Assembly: GCA_014529385.2 (NCBI GenBank)
Contig: CM043944.1
Location: 72,965,884-73,029,883 of the forward strand
DNA from: Adiantum capillus-veneris
Lineage: Eukaryota; Streptophyta; Polypodiopsida; Polypodiales; Pteridaceae
Direction: 5' to 3'
Length of the DNA: 64,000 nucleotides
Shown: positions 55,980-64,000 of the stretch, in pieces
Numbering within the stretch: the first letter of the stretch is position 1
How the letters are laid out: the number at the start of each line of letters is the position of its first letter
Notes under the pieces: generated by a model
Database searches by the model: none
What the model was told of the DNA's origin: nothing
Seen by the model: the letters and a program-made list of their open reading frames with translations, nothing else
Made by a program: the position numbers and the translations under genes

Positions 55980-57060
55980 AGAATTTTAGTGGTAAATTGA
56001 CTAAATTTGAAGGTGTATACACCAAATTATGCTAATTTTCTCTAAATTTTGTAGGTTTTCTCACCTTCAATTTTGGATTACACTAAACCTAGGTTTTTTG
56101 CAAGCATTGCACAAGCTTCAAATGTTCACTTGGGGTAAATCCATCCCGTCGCGTGCTGCAACGCTTTTTGCGCAAAAGGGAGGTGGGGAGAAGTGTTAGG
56201 CACAGGGAAGGCTCAGCTCAATGGCGGCTCTGAAAGTTGGTGCGACAGGAAAACAAATTTTTTGTGCGTAAAGAAATGCGGTGCCAATCACAGGTCAGCC
56301 AAGGGAAATCTGGAAGCGCCAGCAGGGAATTGGGATTTTTCTTGCAACATTACTCATATATCTTAGGTATGATTCAGACCCCTTTTCCTCAAACATTGGT
56401 TGTGGGAAGGTTTTTGTAAAGCAGGGTATAAGAGTCTAACGTGTTTGTGAATTTCAGTTCAATGGCGCCTTTGAACTTAGGATTTTGTGTGTGTTGCAAA
56501 GGCAGATACTGCTTGTTCAAATCGTCGCAATATTATGCGGCCAACATATCCGCCAATGCCATAAATTATTCTTCAAGGATTGTTACTGGCCTAATGCAGG
56601 GGAGTTAAGGATGGAGTTCCCAACACACACACTCTTATTCCGTACATACATACATATATATAATATACATGTATTATGTATGTACATATATATGCATCAG
56701 GTTGTGTATGTGTATGGATAGCTTCTATGAGATGTATTCATGGGTATACTACTTAATCAAATGTGAAAAAAAAATCATATCATGCTTCTGAAGGACCAAC
56801 CTTATGCAAGTAATAAGATGTTATAAGAAATGCAGCTTGAAAGCTTAATGGAGCATAGTGACCATAAGAAGCACCTAACAGCTTTACTCGATATGGCATT
56901 TGTTGCATTACTTTTTCAAACTGGTCAATTGCGCTTGCAGATATCCTTTCTCAAATAATCCCCTTGTTTTAGAGCCTGAATGGGCATGTCAAATGAGAAC
57001 CCGTGACTTCCAAAGAGAAGTGAACATTCTTGAATGATATTGAGTATAGACTAGAAATAA
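55980..57060. other. Unassigned sequence
   Basis: A frame from about 56,463 reads M-A-P-L-N-L-G-F-C-V-C-C-K-G-R-Y-C, a cysteine-rich start, and might belong upstream of the transposase-like gene at 57.9 kb. A TA-rich tract lies at 56,640-56,700. Nothing here is firm. Confidence 0.3.
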
Positions 57061-57069
57061 GCTTACCTT

Positions 57070-57210
57070 GGTGCACTCTGCTTTGATCTTTGGATCAATT
57101 TCAAGACCCACCTTCTTGTAGTATGCTACAAGAATCTCCTTTGTTCGAGCATTATGAGCATGTTCTTCCACTTCTATCTCAAGTTGCTCACCTGGCTTGA
57201 TAGTTCAGCC
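57070..57210 (-). pseudogene. Unidentified exon remnant with good donor site
   Basis: The minus strand reads I-K-P-G-E-Q-L-E-I-E-V-E-E-H-A-H-N-A (about 57,203 downward), then R-T-K-E-I-L-V-A-Y-Y-K-K-V-G-L and E-C-T-K, ending at a consensus donor (AAG|gtaagc near 57,065). A TGA interrupts just upstream. Composition and the donor suggest a real exon once, but I do not recognise the protein. Confidence 0.3.
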
Positions 57211-57910
57211 ACCTCCATACTGCCATTATTGGGTGTGTAGAGTTAAAACTTCTGAGTCTAGGATGAGAAGCATGAAGAAACGACAAAAAATGTGGCTATC
57301 ATTGCATGAAAGAAACTTCGAGAAGTAGGAAAACGACACAAAAATCAAGTCTTTTACATAGAGTAGATAAGTCTACGTGGCCTTATCAATCCGCTAGCTC
57401 CTCCTAGCCAGATCAATGGCTGGTGATCTACGGAACATATACCTATGCATGCTATGGTGATCTCTAAGGTTGATAGCCTAGGCGCTATCATACTGGTCCG
57501 GCTATTTTACATGCATAATGCATTAATAATATGACTTGCTAGCATAGATAAACCATGAGAAAAACGAGATTGATCTAGATACACACAAGAAGTTTTGACT
57601 GAGGGAACACTTTCTTGAGAGCTCTAGTAGTGATAAGAATGGCCATTTGGAGACAGACAAATCATGTCTACAATGCACTGCGATGTGATGCTCAAATTCC
57701 ATGTCATTACATAATATAGTGCTAGGATGGTAAGTAAGATCTTCAATAAAGCAAGGATTTTGTTGTGTGTTCAATGTGTGTTAAAAGAAAGAATTCCATT
57801 TGATGGGCTAATGTTGTGTGTTCAATGTGTTTTCAAAGCAAGAATTCCATTTGATGGGCTAATGTGTTCAAATTGCACCTCCATTAATTCCCAAGGAACG
57901 GGATTTTTGG

Positions 57911-60738
57911 ATGAGAGTCTATCGCCAATCCCAGGCAACACATAGTCGAGGGCTTAGAGATATAGGTTTTGACAGAAGATTTGATTACATGACTAACGCA
58001 GAGATCCTTGGCATAGCACTATCTAGGTGTATCCTAGTTAAAAGACTTAAAAAGCAAATGTGGTTCACAAAAATCAAAGTTGCAACATTAAGTGTAAGAG
58101 TCAGGAACCTTCATGATAGTGTCTCTGAAGTCTTGGGAAGAGGTGATGTGAAATTTTTTTGCATGGATATGATCAATGCGCACAACCTCATTTTGTTTGA
58201 GGGAAAGCAAGCATTGTGGAGATTTCTCATGTATATCTCGCAAAACATTGGAAGAGATCCCCGGGAAAGAGATACTCTGACACGACAAGGAGTCTCTTTG
58301 AGGCTGTTAAATTTTGGGGAGGTACAAGAATGCACAACTTTCTCACTTTGAACCTTGGGGGATCCCATATTTCAACCACCATGAGGGCAACAAGGAAGTC
58401 CATGTGTTATAAACAGGGGTCACGGAGGATATATTTCAACATGTGGCTGAGGTTTACAAGCTTGAAATGGGTAGAAACAACATCCCGATGGGCAGTGTTC
58501 CTGTTATTATTGTCGAAGATGAGACTGTTATAAATAGGATGGTTAGGTGGAATGCAAGGGATGATGAACTTGTTGGCTTTTGTGGATGTAAACAAGAACA
58601 CAATTGTGTAGGAGGTTGTGGTGGTCGTTGGTTTTGGCACAGGTTCTTATTGTAAATCCACTTATTCATTATCTCTACCAAAGATTGTCCTGGTGATCCA
58701 GCTGACATGTAACCAATTTGATTCAAAATTTCATTAAAGCGAAATGGAATGCAGTAGCATTGCTTTGGAATCGGCATCTTAAAAATTGTAGATCCTTTGA
58801 TTAGTCATGCTTATGATGGGGATGCTCAAAGAAGGAAACTCATGAGAGATGACTACACTTCTCAAGTGGGTATAATTCGATTCTCTATTCCTTGGAAAGG
58901 GTGGTCATTAATAGAGAACATAGATTATGATGGAAGTATCTTGGGATTGCATGACTCGGACTTCATCCATAATGGGAAAAAGTTGGTCAACCCTTTAGAT
59001 AATGCTTCTAGAAGACTTATCCTTCGCAAGGATATCGCTACATTGAATCGTGTTACTCTTGTATATCAACATTTTAAGGTTGATGAGCATGGATTTCAAG
59101 AGGGTGATGTGGAGAGAAAGGACTGGTAAAACTGGAGATCAGCCCAAAGATTGGCAGGACGTAAGGTGCAAGCACGTCTGAAGGATTTGCGCATTGGAAG
59201 TCAATTTCAGCAAGAAAGAACACTTGGAACAGAAATGTATCTTTCAATAGTAGCCTCATATATTGATATTTTTTGTCTCCAACTTTGTCATTATTTGAGA
59301 GAGTGAAAGCTTCCAGCAAGGTTTCCTTCTTTTTCAGGTACTCAGTGTTTAGACAAGGTGTCATTCTTTATGTTTTCCATTAAAAGAAGGTAATAGTTAT
59401 TCATTTTCTAAGAAATATCTTGTGTTGTTTCCTTAGGATGTGGCACACTTGGATCATGAAATAAGCGATATACACTCTCAAGGAGAATTTCATAAGCAAA
59501 GAACATGCCTTGATATTCAACTCTCTTGCCACTTTGTAGTTCTTCTAATCAAGCTATTCAGAGAAAAGTATACACATCTAGAAACTCCTTTGTCTGCAAA
59601 GGGGTCAGACAGTTTAAAAATTTCTTTAGCAAAGTTGGCATTATGGTTAGAAATGAGAGGAGTTATGATGGAGTTGACTTGCTAAGCAATGTTGGTGTGC
59701 TAAACACGATTGTCAAGATTAAATCAAGCTCCATGCTTGTTTTTCCAACAACACACTCTAAGCAAGAAAGCATATAGACTGTAATGAATCATGCACCTGG
59801 CGTTCCATTAGTCAATCTTGGTGACTACATTTCTGTAGCTTGTGATAAGGAAACAATATGATCTTTAAGAGGGATTTTGTGAAGCGAAGGATGTGTGCAA
59901 AATACTAGGCATTCACGATATCTCTTGGTGCCATGACACATGGCAAGAGAGAGATCTTGAAGATATAATGGTTGCCAATGCAGATGACTAAATTTTGGAT
60001 TATGGAGTTGTTGATGTCATTCCTCTTGAGATAGAAGAAGGTGCAAATGAGTTGAGTACATGTGACAAAGATGAGGTGATAGTCGCAGAATATGAGTTAT
60101 GCCATGTGTTTGATGAGATAGTTGATGAAGAGGAGAAAGTTAAAAGCCAGGTTTTTTCTTTGGTAGAGATAGATGGCATGAAAATGTGTATGAGTACTCT
60201 TGTGACTCAGCTAAATGGAAATACAACTCTGTCTAAGGACAGAGTAACAAGGGTGAAAAGTGGGATTTATTCTTCAATGGATAAAACGATCAGGTTTCAA
60301 ACATGAACTTCTATTGTAGTAGGCCTAGATTGTGTTTTTCTATTTGAGGGTTTTTCTTTCAAGATGACACAAGGTGCAAGAGGAAAGGAAAGATTTGTAG
60401 CACTAGCAAAGGCGCAGATAAAGGTACATGGTATCTTGGAAGAGTTGTGTGTATGAGAAGAAAAGTGGGAGCTCCTATGAAAGAGACCAGGGGTCCTATT
60501 GATCTTCTTGACCGGCTTGCAAATGTAGAGATACATCTTGCATGATATCAAAAAGCTAAGGGGGCAAAGGAGGTACAAATATGATCTTTTGGACAATCAA
60601 TGTGTATCCTTGGAGTCTATAATTTCGCTTGCAAACTTGGCATATGATTTAGATAATAAGAAATACCAGCTTGATGCTAAGGACTACAAGGTCTTCAATG
60701 AGTATGTGAAAGGTAAATTGACTTCATTTGCAAATTAG
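57911..60738 (+). pseudogene. Decayed gene of a repetitive, transposase-like family
   Basis: Conserved blocks appear in order but in shifting frames: F-W-G-G-T-R-M-H-N-F-L (near 58,315), V-E-D-E-T-V-I-N-R-M-V and G-F-C-G-C-K (58,516-58,595), L-V-I-Q-L-T-C-N-Q-F-D (near 58,690), S-H-A-Y-D-G-D-A-Q-R-R-K-L-M (58,803-58,844), D-F-I-H-N-G-K-K-L (near 58,965), a D-R-Q-N-W block now W-stop-N-W (59,125-59,138), Q-L-S-C-H-F-V-V-L-L-I-K-L-F (near 59,520), F-F-S-K-V-G, Q-L-N-G-N-T-T-L-S-K-D-R and, at the end, R-R-Y-K-Y-D-L-L. I recall these blocks from a multi-copy family in plants; the E-D-E-T, D-G-D and D-x-x-H blocks suggest a DDE-type nuclease, unproven. A probable intron lies at about 59,338-59,436 (g|gtactc ... 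ccttag|gatg). Several stops and frameshifts show it is dead. Confidence 0.5.
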
Positions 60739-61241
60739 GTTCAAGCATGTGAAAGAGAAAAGTTCATGGGATTGGTTTGTATAATAAAGATCTATATTTA
60801 TTTTCTAATTCTAAGAGTAACTATTTTGAATCTTATAGGTTGATAGTTATGTAGTTGTTTTTGTTCAAAATGTTTAATCTTTTAATGGGTTGTTTTGTAA
60901 TGTGTTTTGATTTGATAAGTGAAGTTTCTCATGGTTGTTTTAAGAGTATGCATAATTTGTTATTTAGAAAAAAATCCATTTCATATATGTGCCTTAAATC
61001 CCATATAGGAAGCCTACTGAGTAGGTGGCTAGTATTATATGTTTTGAGATTGAGATTTGTATCAGTTTACAAGGCAAATGCTACCCATTTTTTGACAAAT
61101 TACATTGCATTGATTGGTTTATTTTAGTTCAGTATTTATTATATTTGTTGCTTTTCATGGTGGTTTGTTATCTCAAATGAAATAGTGGGCCATGACATTC
61201 CGACGAAATCCGTATGAGGGCGGATGGCTCATTGCAAGGAC
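60739..61241. other. AT-rich spacer
   Basis: A 90-codon Phe/Leu-rich frame at 60,855-61,127 reflects T-rich composition. No motif was seen. It is probably the 3' flank of the preceding pseudogene. Confidence 0.5.
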
Positions 61242-61515
61242 TGTTAAGAGCAGCTATGGTGTGTGCCACCTTGGTGCAGCCATAGCGTGCATGCAGGTGC
61301 AAGGCAAGGAGGGTGAATGAAAGCGAGAGGGAGAGAGAGATCGATACAGAGAATGAGAAAAAAACTCTTGTAGTAATTTTATTCAATAGCCTTTGTACAT
61401 ATAAAGCTTCATAGCCATGCAAATTTCTAACTATAATTGAATCTTGCATGCATGCCTCAAGGGCCTGTTCCCACAGGTTGACATCAAAATAATTGAGGGC
61501 TTGGAAAACTCAACA
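61242..61515 (-). repeat. Non-autonomous element 3' LTR
   Basis: 274 bases; the polypurine tract begins at 61,516. It contains a GA-rich stretch and is very similar to 62,601-62,871. Confidence 0.88.
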
Positions 61516-62600
61516 ATGCCCCCCTCAAGCCAGAACTAAACAGACCACTCTCATGATACCTCGAGTTTTTGGTGTACTCGGCAACCGTGAGTTTTAGGTT
61601 TTCTCATGACCAAGGATTTTGGTGTATCCATAACCTGATGCTATGATAGTAAACCCCCCCTTGAACAGATAGGGTGTAGGTCAAAAATTAGCTACCAATG
61701 AGTGGAGTTTTTGGTTCACTGCGGTTTAAGGTGTACCTAGTAACCTCATGAAAAGCAGGACAAAAATGGGTTGAGAACGAATATTTTTGAGAGGTCTTAC
61801 CACTTTGCATGTGTGGAAGTGTCTATAACCCGTACAAGTTTTCTAGTTTTTTTTTTCATATGACTGACGTATGATGAGAGAAAACAAGGCTTTCAACAAA
61901 AACTAGATGGTTATGTTGATATTGGACAAAATTGAAAACAAAACTGTGATAGGAAATTGTTGCTAATAAAACAATTTTCTTTGTCAGCTTTATTTTTGCA
62001 TTAACAACCTTTCTAAGCATATTCTAACTTTGTCTGCAGTATCTAGTTGACTGAGGAGGAGATTGAATGCAACCAAATAGTATCATGGATTCTCTTTCCG
62101 GATGCACTATAGACTTGTGCACATTGATCTCAAAACTTTTGCTCCACAACAAGTTGAGGGCTCAAGATTGTTTGGACAATAGCTTCTTGAGAGAGAGCAT
62201 GGTTGATAAGGCCGCCTACCGCAAGAGTCATCCGCCAAGTAATGATGTTGGATCCCATGTAGCGTTTCGAGAGGCTAGCAAATAGCTCCAATTGCACTGC
62301 GTGCTTGCAACCCGTTGAAAGGCTAAACAACGTGCGTTTTAAGATGATGTCCCGTTGACTAAGCATTCCAAGTATCTACGAGTCTTGCCAACAGTGTTCC
62401 AGCATGCGTTTTGAAATGCCTGCATTAGATTTGATCTTTGTCATCAATAGGGCCTACACCACGCAGCACACAGCGTTTTGTGCCATGTGCTTATGGCCCC
62501 CTCTTGAGACGCTTGCGTTTTCTCTGCCTGCTGGCTTGGCACACAGTGCCGATGCCTTACTAGCGCCAAGGATCACCACGCTTGTGGCTCTGATACCAGA

Positions 62601-62871
62601 TGTTAAGAGCAGCTATGGTGGGTGCCACCTTGGTGTAACCATGGCATGCATGTGCAAGGCAAGGAGGGTGAACAAAAGCGAGAGGGCGAGAGAGATCGAT
62701 ACAGAGAATAAGAAAAAAAAACGCTTGTAGTAATTTTATTCAATAGCCTTTGTACTATAAAGCCTCATAGCCATGCAAATTTCTAAATATAACTGAATCT
62801 TACTTGCATGTCTCAAGGGCTTGTTCCCACGGGTTAACATCAAAATAATTGAGGGCTTGGAAAACCCAACA
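62601..62871 (-). repeat. Non-autonomous element 5' LTR
   Basis: 271 bases. It is preceded on the plus strand by 'ggctctgataccaga', the complement of the initiator-Met primer-binding site. Confidence 0.88.
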
Positions 62872-64000
62872 AGAATGTCCATATCTTTTCCGTATGTAGA
62901 GGGGTGGGTTATGATGTAAGATATCGTACATAGAGGACTTTCTCTAATTTGGAGACACGCAGGTGACTTCCTCCCATTATTAATAGTGAGTCCCTCGAGG
63001 CTCTTAGACACATGTCATGGTATCTATGGAATGCACGTTTAACTAATCAAATTCCTTCATCTTTTTTTTTCTTTTTTTCTTTTCAGAACTCACAATGGTG
63101 AGTATATTATATTAGCATATTTTTATATTTTTTACTTAATCTTCTACTCACGATTGTGAGTTGCAAAAAAAAAAAAACATAACCAAACAATTACTCAAAT
63201 TCCTTTATCTTATGTCAAACCACTTGTTAACATTAGATCCGCACACCCACCTTGGAGTTTTTGATATTGGCCTACCGCATCTTCCAAACTCTATATAGAC
63301 TTGCAACCAGTGTTCCGGAAAAATGTGTCCCAGCTTAAAATTGTGCCATTTTCAATTTCAAAAATGCCAGCTAAGGACGAGGGGAAAGGAGAAATTCCGC
63401 TTCAAAAGAGAGAAAAATCCAAAAAAGCAACCTATTTTTCTAAAATTTTCTCTTGGCAAATCCAAGGAAAGGAGTTTTGTATGTTTGGAAAAATGATTTT
63501 TCCTGGACACTGCTTGCAAAACCAACCCCCCCCCCCCCCCCCCTTTCCCCCCGCCGCCCGGTTTTACAATAGAGAAACTAGGCATTAACTTTATGCAAGT
63601 GACACAAGCCTTTGATACCAATGTAACTACTTGCGCATGGTGTTTTTGCACATATGCTTTATAAACACTCAACTTAAAGTACATGCAAAATAGGTTCTGC
63701 TAATTTTACTGCTGGCTTGAATTATAAGAGGGTATGTTTGAAGATACTCTCTGTGACATCAAAAGAAAAGTTGATTAAGGCAAGGATGTCAACGCTTTTG
63801 GGGGGGGGGTTGGGGGGGGGGGGGGGGGAGAGAGAGCGAGAGAGAGATGACAGTGGGAGGGCGAAGACACAGAGAGAAATAGAGGGAGAGAGAATTTTTT
63901 TTAGGAAGAACTACCAAAATACCGTCATGTTAAGTATTAGTGTATAGCATCCATAAGAGCTAAACTTGGACGGGAGCATTATTGTTTTTGTCCATGTGAG
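62872..64000. other. Homopolymer-rich non-coding end of window
   Basis: Contains T runs near 63,063-63,080, an A run near 63,165-63,176, a C run of about 19 at 63,525-63,543, a G run at about 63,800-63,828 and a GA tract to about 63,850. A 95-codon plus frame and a Gly-rich minus frame over the C run are artefacts of the homopolymer. No gene seen. Confidence 0.6.

Larger units (their letters stand above)
61242..62871 (-). mobile_element. Short non-autonomous LTR element
   Basis: LTRs of 274 (61,242-61,515) and 271 (62,601-62,871) bases, both TGTTAAGAGC...CAACA, flank only 1,085 bases. On the minus strand a PBS (TGGTATCAGAGCC) abuts the right LTR and a polypurine tract (TTGAGGGGGGCAT) abuts the left one, so the element is complete but lacks gag and pol. 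Flanking pentamers AGGAC and AGAAT differ by two transitions, compatible with an aged target duplication. LTR differences are more numerous than for copia 1. Size and layout fit the TRIM/LARD class. Confidence 0.85.

Noticed and set aside
63301-63684. Frames running through the C homopolymer
   Set aside because: Pro/Gly runs come from the homopolymer; no conserved sequence on either side.

Overview
The window looks like nuclear DNA of a land plant with a large, AT-rich, transposon-laden genome. The grounds are two Ty1/copia insertions primed by initiator-Met tRNA, two decayed Ty3/gypsy elements (one of a dual-RNase-H, Tat-like type), GT-AG introns, abundant (GA)n/(GT)n tracts, and host-like exons embedded in kilobases of satellite. 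A non-flowering plant (fern, lycophyte or bryophyte) seems most likely from the flavour of the gene families, but that is an inference.

Left part (1-30.7 kb). A long minus-strand exon runs off the left edge (983-1). From about 1 to 30.7 kb the DNA is dominated by one satellite-like family built on the 20-base core TTGGACAAGTGGTGGACCTT. It is in plus orientation at 1.08-3.4, 5.95-14.56 and 17.5-19.7 kb, and inverted at 23.2-27.06 and 29.07-30.45 kb. Its larger periods are 368 bp, about 435 bp and about 863 bp. It carries a recurrent short hairpin whose stem changes in a compensatory way. Host-like exons sit among the arrays on the plus strand. First comes a multi-exon gene (14,608-20,414) joining a DGQH-motif ParB-like region, a region resembling a beta-class amino-methyltransferase with a degenerate catalytic motif, and a SET domain. 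Two FCP1/NIF-type (HAD-fold) exons follow (21,057-22,254 and 27,403-28,178). The acceptors of the SET and both FCP1-like exons share the same phase, so all three could be alternative 3' ends of one transcription unit. Several single-base frame breaks suggest that part of this locus is decaying.

Middle part (30.7-53.1 kb). Gene scraps (an unknown exon, a LINE-like scrap, a BRR2-like splicing helicase fragment) lead into a plus-strand Tat-like gypsy remnant (33.8-35.85 kb, perhaps with an LTR to about 38.1 kb). A minus-strand gypsy remnant follows: reverse transcriptase and RNase H at 38.1-40.7 kb, gag at 46.0-47.7 kb. It is split by a structurally complete copia element (40,733-45,931; 192-bp LTRs; CACAT target duplication). 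A second copia (48,219-53,125; LTRs near 750 bp; TGTTT target duplication) lies next door. Both copias are defective.

Right part (53.1-64 kb). This is mostly non-coding with small tandem repeats. It also holds a decayed intron-containing gene of a repetitive, transposase-like family (about 57.9-60.74 kb) and a short LTR element without coding capacity (61,242-62,871). Homopolymer-rich sequence runs to the end. No rRNA, tRNA or CRISPR feature was found.
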